Assembly: GCA_012861695.1 (NCBI GenBank)
Contig: JAAOOA010000066.1
Coordinates: 949,419-1,013,418 of the forward strand
Reading direction: 5' to 3'
Source: Trematomus loennbergii
Lineage: Eukaryota; Chordata; Actinopteri; Perciformes; Nototheniidae
DNA: 64,000 nt
The position numbers and the translations under genes were made by a program. Below the pieces are notes generated by a model. It was not told where the DNA came from and made no database searches. It was given only the letters and a program-made list of their open reading frames with translations. Below, in pieces: positions 12,860 through 21,891 of this stretch. How positions within the stretch are numbered: position 1 is the first letter of the stretch; every line of letters starts with the position of its first letter.

Positions 12860-15800
12860 GGGGTTATTAAGCCTACATTCTTTTGTGTGACTGTACCTGC
12901 AGTTCCTCCCTGACTTCCATCACTTTCTCTCTTTCTCTCTGCCTGTCCTGTCTCTTCCTTACCAAAGCTGAGCTTCAACTGGCGTAGTCTTTTCATTATA
13001 TCTGAGTCAGTGTAAAAAGAAAACAATACAATGTTATATCTTCAATGTTTTACTCAAATTGAAATGAAAGAAAAGCATTATAACGTTTGTTAAAAGGTAA
13101 TCCTTCTGACATTGGATGCATGTAATTAACTGTAGCTCTCTAGCTAGTTTATTCACGCAATTTAAAGCAAAGTTTAGCCTATAGCTGCAATATAAGTTAG
13201 TGTGCATGTTGTCGGACATCCACTGACTAACGTAGAGCGTTCACACAGGATCTGCTGGTCATATGATGTCCTGTGAGGAACAGAAACACAAGCAGCCCGC
13301 TGGACTCATATCTCTAGATACCTCATCACTCCTCTGCTGCTCCGATACAAGTTCGGGCTGCGGTGGTTTGTTGATACATGTCGTCTCTTCTGTTTGCTTT
13401 AATCGAGGCTACGTAGTTATGCAGCGCCCCCATCGTCAGTAAATGGAAGTACTACAAAGAACCCCGTTTAGTGCAGTTATTTCACAAGTTTAGTTATATA
13501 CACAGCTCGGAAAAAATTACCGAGGTCCGGACCTCGGTGACCTCAATGGTGGATACGGCCCTGAACATGACCATTATTCAGTTAAAACGAGACGCTGCGT
13601 GCGCACCTCCTAAACCGGAAGCTCCGGTCGCCTAACCATTATAATCCGTTTATTGCGTTTATTATTTATAATTGTAATGATGGATTATCAGTAATCATTT
13701 TAAAGTTACACAGAGACATTGGATTAACCGTTTTTATGCCCTTGAACACAACTTTTGATCACAAAACAGCAAAGGTATACATAATTATCATCATGGCTAC
13801 GTAAAGTGAAGTTGTTTTCTTGCTCTTTCCTGGCTGCTAGTTCAGTGAGTTTTGGTCGTACAGTGATGAGACTTATACCAATGGAATGTGCAGATAACAT
13901 GACGTAGAAAAGATCGCTTTTGCCAGTTATGTGCTAAAGTAGCCGTTAGCCCCGTTAGCCCGTTTAGCTAAGTGTTGATTTAGACTCTTGGTGTTGGACT
14001 TCTGTTCCGTGTAGCTAAAATGGTTAATATCGTCTGTTAGCTGAGTTTCTTCCCGTTAAGTGGGTATGCATCATTAATGGGTTGTTAAATGTTAAGAAGC
14101 CTTGAGACGCTGTTTCTTGCAAGATGTTGCGTCTGCCCCTGCTATGGTCTGCCCCCAGGAGTCTCACAATAATAAGAGCGCTGTTAAGAGAGATGACGAG
14201 TGGCATTCACAGTGGCCAATCAGAGTGGTACTCAAACCGGATACGTCACATGGGATGAGGGTTCCCAACCAACCAGAATTGTTTAAACTAAGGAAGTAGC
14301 GTAATTCATATACCGAAAGCAGCACCGTTTGTCCAGCGGCTTAACGGTATACCGATACCGGTCAATCAGCTACCGGTACTGACTTAGTACCGGTTCTCCA
14401 TACCCATCCCTGCACAGGAGAGATACTAAATACTAACATGAACCTGAACATGAGCAGAATAGGGCCCCTTTAATATCGACTTAGCTTTCTCCATTACAAC
14501 TTAAGCTATTTTAAGAAATGGTAATAATAATTGTGGTGCATTGATGATGTTTTTTTGTATGTCGACCAGGAAGTAATCATCACAACAAAAAGCAATGGGG
14601 TTTTGGATTTTTGCAGAATATTTTTAATTTTAAACTATACTTCAGAGGTATAATCTCCACATAATAAAGTACTTTTAATGATTTTTGAAGCTTAAGTGGA
14701 ATCTCCAGAAGTAAAAGAATAACATTAGGCCATAACATGTTACATCATTGTCACATTGCTATCAATCATACCGCTTAGCTAAAGGCGGCTAATGTTCAGC
14801 GTGATGATGTTAAGTAGTCTCATTTCAACCCAGTCTCACGGCATTTCGTGTTATAGTCACAACATTTAATCTATTGATACGTGTTCACCAACACGATTTT
14901 CCCCTTTTTTTCGTGTCACACAGAACGATTTTAAAAGCAATGTATTTCTATTGGTAGTATGTTTCGTGCCTGCAACACGTCTTTTTGTCCGGTCGGGTCT
15001 TGGAATACCGGAAGCTGTGTGGTTCATAAAAACATGTTCTTACTCAATATCAAGCCACGATTATTGTTTTTATTTTAAATCGTATAATGTCGGACTTTTT
15101 TCTCGTATAATGTCGGACTGAAATCTGTATTTTTTATTTTATTTCCTTCTAATTTGTTATTCTTTTCTAAATAACACACTGTTATTTACTCAACAATAAC
15201 ACACAATTATCCTTGTTTTTATTTATTTGTTTAATTCTATAATCTCTGTCTTTTTTGGCGTCCGTCAGGAACTGAATTTCAAAATAAAATAACCGGAAAC
15301 AGACGTGATATGGGACATTTCGATATGAAATCCGAAAAACATTTCGGAGTTTAGGATGGCCGAAGACACTACACTACCCATAATCCTCAGATATCGTTTG
15401 GGACTACAGTCCCCGTGATTAATCTTCAAGCTCTGGGATTGGATGTTGGAGTGGCAGTGCGCCAAGGTTACGCCGAGCGTCAAACAGCTCTTTGAAATGG
15501 AACGAAACCACGGCAGACTATCCAAAACTGGACTCGAACGGGACCAGCCCCCCCCCACCCCCAGAACTACACATGCTGGCTATTGTGTTTCGCAAAATGT
15601 TCTATGGGACGTCTCTACTGGGAACGTTTTCGTTTTTCCTACAATTAGAAGTTGCCAGTATTAAACACATTGGTGTTATCAAATTTAAAACATACAATTA
15701 ATAAATGGGTGAAAATTGCTTGTGTCCATAATGGGCAGCATTAATATATACCCACATGACAACTCATTGTTACTTTGTAATTCTACTCCACTACAATTCA

Positions 15801-18800
15801 GAGGTTAACCTGGTATTTTTACTCCACTACATTTGTTTTAGTTACTTTGCAGATTCTGATTAATGATGTGAAATATAAACAACCCTTAAGGCCCGGACAC
15901 ACCAGCCCGATTTTGGGAGTCAGAGGCCGTCAGAGGCAGTCGGGCATTCGCGGCGCCCTACTCAGGTTTGTGTGTCCCGCACCGTCGTCTCTTTACGGCA
16001 CCTTTTCACACCTCCCGACGCCGATTCAACATGTTGAATCGGCCGCGGGAGGTCAGAGAAAGTCGGGACAAGCAATCACTCTGATTGGCTGTTCACACTA
16101 CCGCTGCCTGCTGGTAAGGACAGTTATTGCCATTCGTCGACTGAAGTATTTGCGGTGTGTTCGTAGGCGGGCGGCGTAGGCGGGCGGCGTAGGCGGGCGG
16201 CGTAGCCGATGCAGGCGACGTAGCTGAGCTGACGTAAAAGTCGGGAAAAGTCGGGACACCTTCGGTACGCGTTCTTTGGTCTCAGGTGGGTTTGCAGCGG
16301 CCTTTAAATCAGACTTTAGTTACACCCGAGTTAAATTCAGGGAAGGTGATTGTCAAGTGCCAACAATCAGGCGAGATATTAGTTGGTGCTTGAGAAGACT
16401 AAACATTTATCTGCAGATCCCTATAAAGTATATTCATTACTCGTTATTCTCTACTAATAGTTAATTAAAAACTGTATATAATGGCTATTTTGCACATCTC
16501 TTTCAAGATTTCAAGATTTTCAAAGGTTTATTGACATACAGTATCATAGTATACACAGCTACGTTGAAGTTATGCAATGAATGAAAAACTTGGGTCACAG
16601 GTTCCTCAACAGTGCATTACAAGACATCTATCAATATGTGTGTATACCTCCACCATTAAACTGTCATATTCTGCACATTTCTTATACTATCTACACACAT
16701 AAGAGTATAATTCATATGTATAATATCAGTTAAAATAAGTGCTTCAACATAGTTAACATTGCAGGAAAGCAATATATTATTATTAAGTACTTTGTCAGGC
16801 TTAATATCTGTAGATACCCCCAAAGCTTTTTTCTTATTTAAAAGAAGACCTTAACCTAAAGCATTCTTTAATGTGTTAATAAAGGTTAATTAGTTTGTCT
16901 GTTTTGCACATCCTCATATTAATATCTTTATACATCCGGCACTAAACAGTTTTATTGTAGAGATCACTTCCAGTATCTTCTTGATTTTTTATATTCTATA
17001 TTTCTATCATTGACCTTCTACTTTCCCCCTATGAAAGTATGTACTCTTATTTCATCAAATATAACATTAAAAAAATAATTCAATAACGTGCTTTAACCAC
17101 TAGGCGGTGCACACAAGGTACACACAGCCATAATAACTTTGTATTATTAGTGTAGGACACTTATGTATGTATAACATCTGAAGATGTGTAGTTTTATTCA
17201 TGTTTTCACATAATTTTACAGGATATTGCTATACTATTTCACATGTTTTACCTCTACACATTAATATCTGATTTGTAAAACATCACAGACAGAAAGGTAT
17301 ATCCGTCATTTAATGGTAAGCTATTGAAATTCTGAATCCATAGATGTGTCTCCCATCACCCAAAACCCCTGACTATTCTATTCAACTCAGTATTTACATT
17401 CTTTAATTCAAAGAAAATCAGTAATATCTTTAAAAACTACAAGTCCTTTTCTATCAGCTGTGCACCGTTATGGTGTAAATACAGCCTATCTACCAATTGG
17501 ATCAAATATAAAAGTCAGCCGAATTAGTGTTGATACTGCAAGGAGACGTATTGTGTGAAGAAAATTGAAGATGTTGTTTAATTGCTGATACATTTATGAT
17601 CCACGTCCAAAGGTCTTCTCATCAGGGCTCTATAAATAAATAACTACGGCAGATGTGTAATATTTAATGCAGCCGAACCGTGTATTACAATGCTGTTATG
17701 TGATGACTTTCAAAGAGAAAAGCAAGCACACTCGGAATAACGTTTTTTTTTTTTTTTCTTTTAAATGTATTTCGGATTTCATATCACTTAAATACCATAT
17801 CCTAACGTGCATTGCGGCTAAGCAATCCAATCACCGAGCTTAAACCATAGCTGAGGATCTTGAGTAATCAGTTCAGTGGGTGTGTATCTGTTTCCGGTTA
17901 TTTTTTGAAATTCAGTTCCTGACGGACGCCAAATAAGCCAGAGATTATAGAATTAAAGTGGACCTATCATGTTATATTTGAATAATATATTGTAGGGCCA
18001 TACCTATATAAGGTATATTTATACGTTTTCTTTTTCAAAATACCAAACAGATCATGCATTTTAGCCATGCCTCATTTCACTCTATTTTGCTCTCCTCCAC
18101 CCTGTCTTTGCATGCGCTGCAGCTGACCACGGCCCCCTGCAAAGGAGGGGGCCGAGTTACGAGCGTCATGTTACCATGCTGTTACCATGCCACGGCAACC
18201 TATCATTCCCCTGATAGGTCAGCTCTGCAGTCCTGACGTCAGAGGAATGTTCAAATCTGGATCAGTCTGTATCAGATCCGTTGCAGCCCCTTTTTTAGAG
18301 ATTTGGGTATGGAGGAAAAGAGAGAGGGTTGTGTTTTCTGACACTTGGTGAGTTCCCTGGAACACCGGGGACACATATTCATGTATAAAAGACGTACAAA
18401 AGTGCATTTTGCATGATAGGTCCCCTTTAAACAAATAAATAAAAACAAGGATAATTGTGTGTTATTGTTGAGTAAATAACAGTGTGTTATTTAGAAAAGA
18501 ATAACAAATTAGAAGGAAAAAAAGATTTAAAAAATACTGATTTCAGTATTCTGAGGCTCTGAGCTCCATATATTTTCCTCACGGACGGCAAAAAAAGTCC
18601 GACATTATACGATTTAAAATAAAAACAATAATCGTGGCTTGATATTGAGTAAGAACATGTTTTTATGAACCACACAGCTTCCGGTCTTCCAAGACCCGAC
18701 CGGACAAAAAGACGTGGTGCAGGCACGAAACACACTACCAATAGAAATTGCTTTTAAAATCGTTCTGTGTGACACAAAAAAAAGGGGAAAATCTTGTTGG

Positions 18801-21800
18801 TGAACACGAATCAATAGATTAAATGTCGTGACTATAACACGAAATGCCGTGAGACTGGGTTGCTCATTTAGCCACTTGTTAGCAACCGCTGTTTTTATGA
18901 CATATAGAAGCTTCCGACATTCACCAGTGGGATATTTACTGATGTATTTTATGCTGTACAACAAAATATGAAAGTCTCTTAACCTAGTGTTGACCAGAGA
19001 ACTTATTTGAGGCATGTAACCAAAAACACTTTTAAAAAAACACTGACTTTGAGACGAGGGAACAGAAGGTGGTCAGATCTTTAGTACCTAAGCTACTGTA
19101 TGAGAGCTTACCATTTGCATATCGCAGTGGCGAGCCGTGACTTTTATACCTAGGCCCTCTGACCATTGCCTCAAAAAAAAAGAAAAAAAAAAGAGTTTAA
19201 TCTCTCTAAAAAGGTCAAATCTCACTTGTTTTGCATCAATCTTGATACAGGGTACTTATTATATGTTGTACTTTGGAGTCCTACAGCTTTTAGTCTACTA
19301 ACCCATCATTCAAGGGTAGTTTTCACTATAAGTAAAAAAGAATTTTTGGACGGATACTATAATTTACAGTTTTTTACTATGTTCAATCTGAATTTTCTTT
19401 AAAATAAAAAGCATCTATATTGATTCTGATTTTTCTACATCCAACTCACAGGTTTATCATTACTTTGAGAAAAAAGATTATTAATTTCCCCCTTTTAGAA
19501 GTGTAGTTCATTTGTTCTGGAAATGTCATTTTCGAGCCTGAGACCTGAAAAACAGGTTAAAACATTTTTTTTAATAACTTAGGCCCTCAGAGAGGGCCTA
19601 GAGGGCCCTGACGGCTCGCCACTGGTATACCGTGGTTATGCTGTGTCTGATGGATGATTTATATTTCTCTCCCCCCACCTGTCATCAGATGACTACGAGA
19701 ACACCACCCTGTTCCCTCTACCTGCCAGCAGCAGCTCCGGGCTCCTGCTGGCCTCTGGAGACCCCCTGTGGCAGCTGCCGGGGGAGCAGGACAGTCCCAT
19801 TGCAGCAGTGGTGCCCATGTGTGGGCGGGGCTTCTCAAGCAGCACCAGCCAGTCCAGCCTCAGCACCCCGGGCCCCCCCCTGACCCAGCACCAGGACCAG
19901 CTCTACAACACACACTTTGCAGAGTTATGTGTGCAGAGGAGGCCGGGGGTCCCCACTGAGAGCACCACCACCCTGGAGTTCTTCTTCGACCGGCCCCTGA
20001 GCCCACCTTCACTCAGGAGAGGAACAGTCAGCATGCCATGGAGGTGAGTGGAGGAGGAACTGCCCCCCCCCGAGAGCAAGCAGGACAGGTTTAGACTGGA
20101 CCTGTCAATTAAGCACACTCCAAATCCTGATTTCCATTTAGCTTTGGAGGCCGACATGTAAAAAAAGAACGAAAATAAAGAATGTCCTTTTTATTTTCAA
20201 TCCTTTAACACCACGGCAGACACCAGGATTCACATTCTGTACATCACACACTGTACAATTCATCGTTGCTTTTACTATAATAAACCCACACTCAACTCTG
20301 GAGAGACACTTCTTATTCAAAGTGTGCAGACAGTGTAGAAAAGTAACAATGTGGTCTCATTTTCTATGAAGCATCTTATTGCGACAGCTGCGGGGCCTAT
20401 AACCCTTACAAATAATGTTGGCTTCTTTTCAACAACAGTAAAGTGGTCCTTTAAAGGTCCCCTATCATGCAAAATGCACTTTTTATTGTTTTTTTTCATA
20501 AATATGTGTCGCCGGTGTGTAAGGAGACTCACAAGTGTCAGAAAATAAAACCCTCTCTCTTTCCTCCTTACCCACATCTCTAAAAACGGCGGACCAACGG
20601 AGCTGATCCAGATTTTGCGTCACGACGACATTATTCAAATGTGGGCTGGCTTTACGCCCACGGCCCTATCAGAAACATTGCTGTATCAGAAACAATGCGC
20701 AACGTGTTTTGGAAGTAATATGGTCTGTGTTTACATTAGCAAGCATCGCTAACACTCTACTGGAGAGAGTACGTGTAAAGAAGCAGAAATATAAAAAGGT
20801 ACTCACCTTATGGTAAACCCGCGAGAGAGAAAGAGTTTGAGCTCCATACTGTTTCAGAAATAATCCTTGATGTAGTTTGGAACATAATATGGCATTTAAT
20901 CACATCAGCATTTAGCTGAGAATCTGGGTAGAAACCTCTCTCTTCACAGAGGAGAGCTCATGCATGCTCCAAAGGGGCGTGGCCAGCAACAGCTCAGAAA
21001 CATTTAAAGGGCCAGACCCAGAATCAGCACTTCTCTATCAGGGCTGAAATAGAGGGGTATGAGGCTACAATGGGTCATCTGTTTGGTATTTTGAGCAAAA
21101 ACTATTCATAGACATGTTATTTATATATTGGAGACCTATAATATATGCCTAAAAATAGTATAATAGGAGACCTTTAATAAACACAAAAACAAACAAATGT
21201 ATACCTTTTTTTAATATCGTGCTTTGTTTACCTGAGGAATCTTGGCTGGACGCGCAACTTCCGTTACACAGCCGAGAATTGCCCAGTGTTCCACAATCCA
21301 TGTTTTGACAATCCAGGTAACCATAGTGCACTGCATTTTGCCATACTTCAAATTGGGGCACACTTTTGCACACAAAAAAGCAAATATAAGTAGAGAAGTA
21401 CACAAATTGACAAATTAAGCACTTTGCTTAACAAAGAGTGGGTGATTTGGGAAAAGGACAATAGTCAAGAAGGCCCAAGCAGGGCGGGGGATGTGCAAAG
21501 CTAGGCTAACTGCCTCCTGTCTCTGTACATGACTCATTTAACTGATATCAGTATTTTCATTGCATTCTCAGAAAAAAGATATTATTATTTCCCAAAATGA
21601 CAAACTATCCCTTTTCGAACGTAGTCACCTGAGCAAAAACAATTCAGAATTCACCCTGATCCTGAACCTCGAACCACTTTAAGCGTGTTGTTGTGTTCCT
21701 GTCAGGTGACTCAGCGGTTCTTTGAGACGGTGTCGGTTCAGTTGGAGCGCTGGTACGAGAGGAAGGTGGCGCAGGTGGAGCAGCAGACGGAGCTCTCAGC

Positions 21801-21891
21801 TCGGCAGGACAAGAGGGAGCTGCTGCAGAGAATAAACACCCTGGAGGAGGAGCTAGAGAGGCTGAAGACCAACGAGAACCCAGACAGCTGA
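250..21891 (+). CDS. ankrd6: ANKRD6 (Diversin)-like gene, 3' half; five exons
   Basis: The 3' part of a multi-exon gene. Coding exons are 250-401, 1155-1267, 1837-2136, 19689-20043 and 21706-21891. The deduced chain holds a CHCKPLLEKMEGQL segment, a Glu/Arg-rich coiled-coil stretch, a HELKRWC segment, a Ser/Pro-rich low-complexity region and a terminal coiled coil (RFFETVSVQLERWYERK to TLEEELERLK). This fits my memory of the C-terminal half of ANKRD6/Diversin, an ankyrin-repeat adaptor acting between Wnt/beta-catenin and planar-cell-polarity signalling. No ankyrin repeats are in the window. Location beside GJA10 and BACH2 supports the name, because human ANKRD6 is also at 6q15. Four of five exons each lack one base relative to their splice phases, so the frame must be mended once per exon. 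The fifth reads cleanly to a TGA. The name rests on recall and synteny, not on a search. Confidence 0.68.
402..1154 (+). other. Intron with purine-rich degenerate repeats
   Basis: No gene. Positions about 545-800 are a purine-rich stretch of degenerate GGATGAAGGGA-like units, probably an old minisatellite. The rest is AT-rich and featureless to me. Confidence 0.4.
1155..1267 (+). CDS. ankrd6: ANKRD6-like exon B (one-base slip)
   Basis: The acceptor is CTGTGCAG|ATGAAG and the donor is ACACAG|GTTCAT. It begins MKVLDLLSEQRAAAER in frame 1 and continues as EDGVQDRAESRQGREEALM in the next frame. Length is 113 where 114 is required by phase 0 at both ends. The slip lies in the GAGAGGAGGAGGAC stretch near 1197-1210. 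Confidence 0.58.
1268..1836 (+). other. AT-rich intron
   Basis: Intron between exons B and C. It is AT-rich, with no recognisable repeat family or exon. It ends in a clear pyrimidine tract and CTGCAG acceptor. Confidence 0.4.
1837..2136 (+). CDS. ankrd6: ANKRD6-like exon C (one-base slip)
   Basis: The acceptor is CTCCTGCAG|GCCGCG and the donor is TCACCAG|GTGAGA. Frame 1 gives AAVSHELKRWCVSQLKDM to ADADLESV. The next frame gives LLSVLSGDSSTSLATYVN to FEMKVDRSP. The length is 300 where 301 is needed to leave phase 1, which the next exon (starting AT) requires. The slip is at GTGCCCTGCTGTCGG near 1980-1994, where one more G would restore VALLSV. Confidence 0.65.
3388..3430. repeat. (GATA/GATG)n microsatellite, left
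   Basis: Tetranucleotide array of GATA and GATG units directly abutting the left end of the long-inverted-repeat element. A matching array abuts its right end. Confidence 0.9.
4178..5268. mobile_element. hAT-type element C (level 4)
   Basis: Ends CAGTGGCG and CGCCACTG, with perfect 8-bp duplications ACTACACT at 4170-4177 and 5269-5276. Removing it joins the left arm of the surrounding element into a sequence collinear with the right arm (CACTACACTACCCAGAATCC). 1091 bp, non-autonomous, no transposase. Confidence 0.88.
5884..7313 (+). CDS. Putative three-exon micro-ORF (57 aa), unrecognised
   Basis: Not recognised. Exons with consensus sites: ATG at 5884, donor TTTTGCG|GTAAGTG after 5896; exon 6598-6675 between TTTTAAAG and CACAG|GTACAA; exon 7231-7313 after TTTTTGTTAG, ending TGA. 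Joined, the frame stays open across all three exons and starts MPFCVSRDADRLDQR. It ends in a basic tail, SPRVKKTSKKIKS. The tail could be a nuclear-localisation or nucleic-acid-binding segment, but this is only composition. Possible AATAAA signals lie at 7495-7500 and 7629-7634. It sits inside the 5386-8663 element, in the ANKRD6 intron. It could be chance splicing in a repeat. Confidence 0.35.
7731..8434 (-). CDS. Putative two-exon micro-ORF (64 aa) on the minus strand, unrecognised
   Basis: Not recognised. Read on the minus strand, ATG at 8434-8432 opens MPICTLPSHFTFL, with donor CTAAG|GTAAGC after 8394. The acceptor is CATATTCAG at 7885-7890 and the second exon is 7884-7731, ending TAG. 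A second frame through the same splice reads a Cys-rich string (CGRIETAWCPESCRDFREK), but that frame has no visible start. The region upstream (8440-8600) is GC-rich and promoter-like. The ORF converges with the plus-strand micro-ORF in the same element. Chance is a real alternative. Confidence 0.3.
8678..9045 (-). mobile_element. L2-type LINE 3' fragment
   Basis: The minus strand encodes the end of an L2-type ORF2 (about 8910-9045) and the start of the 3' region. The CCAGACGGCAGCAGACAGAA and TTTGTGGCTGGGGTGATGGG motifs match the larger LINE copy at 57240-57370 almost exactly. Confidence 0.8.
9046..10110. repeat. Interior segment shared by the two long-inverted-repeat elements, copy 1
   Basis: Begins GTTAACCTGGTATTTTTACT and runs collinear with 15803-17140 in the same orientation over about 1 kb, apart from small indels and a TTAA element present only in the second copy. 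AT-rich, no ORF. Confidence 0.8.
10226..11692 (+). mobile_element. hAT element D (level 4), internally deleted, with BED-finger ORF
   Basis: Terminal repeats CAGTGGTTCCCAAAC (both ends, read inward) and perfect 8-bp duplications GTCTAGTA at 10218-10225 and 11693-11700. The ends carry the GTGTGCCGCGGCACAC and GTGTGCCTTG motifs known from fish hAT elements of the ZBED5-like group. At 1467 bp it encodes only a short transposase remnant, so it is probably non-autonomous. Confidence 0.93.
10554..11264 (+). CDS. Truncated hAT transposase with BED zinc finger (236 aa)
   Basis: The start is ATG at 10554 (MERFLVRSKPPTTS). A basic stretch (KEKRKKT) is followed by a BED-type zinc finger with CVVC and a distal HLETKH ligand pair, about residues 57-82, the DNA-binding part of hAT transposases. 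Next comes a short helical region (VKVSEKAMEASYMLAELIAK). The chain then ends in EQDLRVALSSVPPRIKKIC, which in complete ZBED5/hAT transposases is the extreme C-terminus. The RNase H-like catalytic core and most of the dimerisation domain are missing, so an internal deletion has joined the two ends in frame. It cannot catalyse transposition alone, but could still bind element ends. Confidence 0.85.
   Translation: MERFLVRSKPPTTSAEIAENPPPKEKRKKTVSRQYHDSYLSYGFSWTGDGNNPQPECVVCREKLANANMVRSKLKRHLETKHPFHVQRNLAYFIRARDLNQRQQDRLLDCVKVSEKAMEASYMLAELIAKQKKPHTIAETLILPACKQIVGVMLGPDPANELSKVPSSDNTIKRRIDDMSEDIEQQLTEKLQASGMKNNRRSWLSVEQDLRVALSSVPPRIKKICAPDRHMYLTNL
12779..12860. repeat. (GATA/GATG)n microsatellite, right
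   Basis: About 80 bp of GATG and then pure GATA units next to the right end of the long-inverted-repeat element. Confidence 0.95.
14534..14825 (+). repeat. Dispersed repeat family R, copy 1 (left half)
   Basis: Shares CTAAAGGCGGCTAATGTT, GTAAAAGAATAACATTAGGC and neighbouring motifs with copies near 23540, 32130 and 40830. Its continuation (CACTTGTTAGCAACCGCTG) resumes at 18863, on the other side of the inserted element 14826-18862. Confidence 0.7.
15890..16303. mobile_element. TTAA-flanked MITE
   Basis: Begins GGCCCGGACACACCAGCC and ends GGTTTGCAGCGGCCT, flanked by TTAA at 15886-15889 and 16304-16307. The related segment at 9046-10110 has an uninterrupted CCCTTAAATCAGAC at this point. GC-rich, unlike its surroundings. 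Confidence 0.75.
16161..16205 (+). repeat. 13-bp GC-rich tandem repeat
   Basis: Three copies of CGTAGGCGGGCGG and a partial fourth inside the TTAA MITE. Confidence 0.85.
17957..18426. mobile_element. TTAA-flanked MITE in the right arm of element 2
   Basis: The ends AGTGGACCTATCATG and CATGATAGGTCCCCT are flanked by TTAA at 17953-17956 and 18427-18430. The left arm of the same element (about 15230-15245) has the empty site TTTGTTTAATTCTATAA, with a single TTAA. Confidence 0.88.
18863..19080 (+). repeat. Dispersed repeat family R, copy 1 (right half)
   Basis: CACTTGTTAGCAACCGCTG to ACGAGGGAAC, matching the family-R copy at 32350-32540. Confidence 0.7.
19125..19624. mobile_element. hAT-like non-autonomous element, 500 bp
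   Basis: Ends CAGTGGCGAGCCGT and ACGGCTCGCCACTG. Flanks GCATATCG and GTATACCG agree at 6 of 8 positions, a decayed target duplication. A related copy lies inverted at 43735-44205. It ends 64 bp before ANKRD6-like exon D. Confidence 0.72.
19689..20043 (+). CDS. ankrd6: ANKRD6-like exon D (one-base slip)
   Basis: The acceptor is CTGTCATCAG|ATGAC and the donor is CATGGAG|GTGAGT. The phase-1 join with exon C gives DDYENTTLFPLPASSSS, then a Ser/Pro/Thr-rich stretch (SSSTSQSSLSTPGPPLTQ) and LEFFFDRPLSP. The frame then slips at GAGCCCACC near 20000-20008 to TFTQERNSQHAME, which joins in phase 0 to exon E. Length 355, required 356. One extra C would give LSPTFTQE. Confidence 0.68.
20455..21173. mobile_element. 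TTAA-flanked MITE, intron D-E
   Basis: AGGTCCCCTATCATGC at the left and AGGTCTCCTATTATAC read inward from the right, with TTAA at 20451-20454 and 21174-21177. It fills much of the intron between exons D and E. No coding sequence. Confidence 0.8.
21706..21891 (+). CDS. ankrd6: ANKRD6-like last exon E, coiled coil
   Basis: The acceptor is TTCCTGTCAG|GTGACT. It reads 61 residues without interruption to TGA at 21889-21891: VTQRFFETVSVQLERWYERK, then a heptad-like coiled coil ending LEEELERLKTNENPDS. This is the only exon of the five with no frame slip. A possible AATAAA signal follows near 21992-21997. Confidence 0.75.
   Translation: MTQRFFETVSVQLERWYERKVAQVEQQTELSARQDKRELLQRINTLEEELERLKTNENPDS

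Larger units (their letters stand above)
2724..13563. mobile_element. hAT-type element B (level 2), interrupted
   Basis: Terminal repeats are CAGGACCGTATCC (left) and CAGGGCCGTATCC (right end read inward), with perfect 8-bp duplications AACATGAC at 2716-2723 and 13564-13571. Near the right end, minus strand about 12900-13000, a short stretch reads DIMKRLRQLKLSFGKEETG, which could be the start of a decayed transposase, but this is weak. The element is itself opened by the long-inverted-repeat element at 3431-12775. Confidence 0.85.
2432..14412. mobile_element. hAT-type element A (level 1), interrupted
   Basis: It has terminal inverted repeats TAGGGATGGGTAT and CAGGGATGGGTAT (read inward). Perfect 8-bp target duplications CACAGGAG lie at 2424-2431 and 14413-14420. 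The left arm is rich in TATCGATACCGATAC motifs and the right arm ends in ATACCGATACCGG-type sequence, a familiar fish hAT terminus. Own sequence is only about 1.1 kb (2432-2723 and 13564-14412); the rest is later insertions. Confidence 0.85.
2247..14469. mobile_element. Outermost TTAA-target DNA element (host of the nest)
   Basis: The ends are AAGAGGCCCTTTTCTGCT on the left and, read from the right end, AAGGGGCCCTATTCTGCT. It is flanked by CTAA (a decayed TTAA) and TTAA. A partly preserved relative at about 56165-56306 runs without interruption through the point where the next layer is inserted, which confirms that the interior is foreign. Without insertions the element would be only about 240 bp, a MITE. 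Assignment to the piggyBac superfamily rests only on the TTAA target. Confidence 0.6.
15803..17140. repeat. Interior segment shared by the two long-inverted-repeat elements, copy 2
   Basis: Collinear with 9046-10110 (GTTAACCTGGTATTTTTACT onward), but interrupted at 15890-16303 by a TTAA-flanked insertion that copy 1 lacks. Confidence 0.8.
14826..18862. mobile_element. Long-terminal-inverted-repeat element 2
   Basis: Ends CAACCCAGTCTCACGGCATT and its reverse complement, with arms of about 560 bp (14826-15395 and about 17850-18862). It is flanked by CTCATTT at 14819-14825 and 18863-18869, inserted in a family-R repeat. The inner sequence is shared with element 1 (3431-12775). It contains two younger TTAA elements, and no transposase frame is visible. 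Confidence 0.82.

Noticed and set aside
12652..13026. A complete transposase gene in hAT-B on the minus strand
   Set aside because: Only about 35 residues look protein-like, the rest is microsatellite and arm sequence; kept as a weak note in the element entry.
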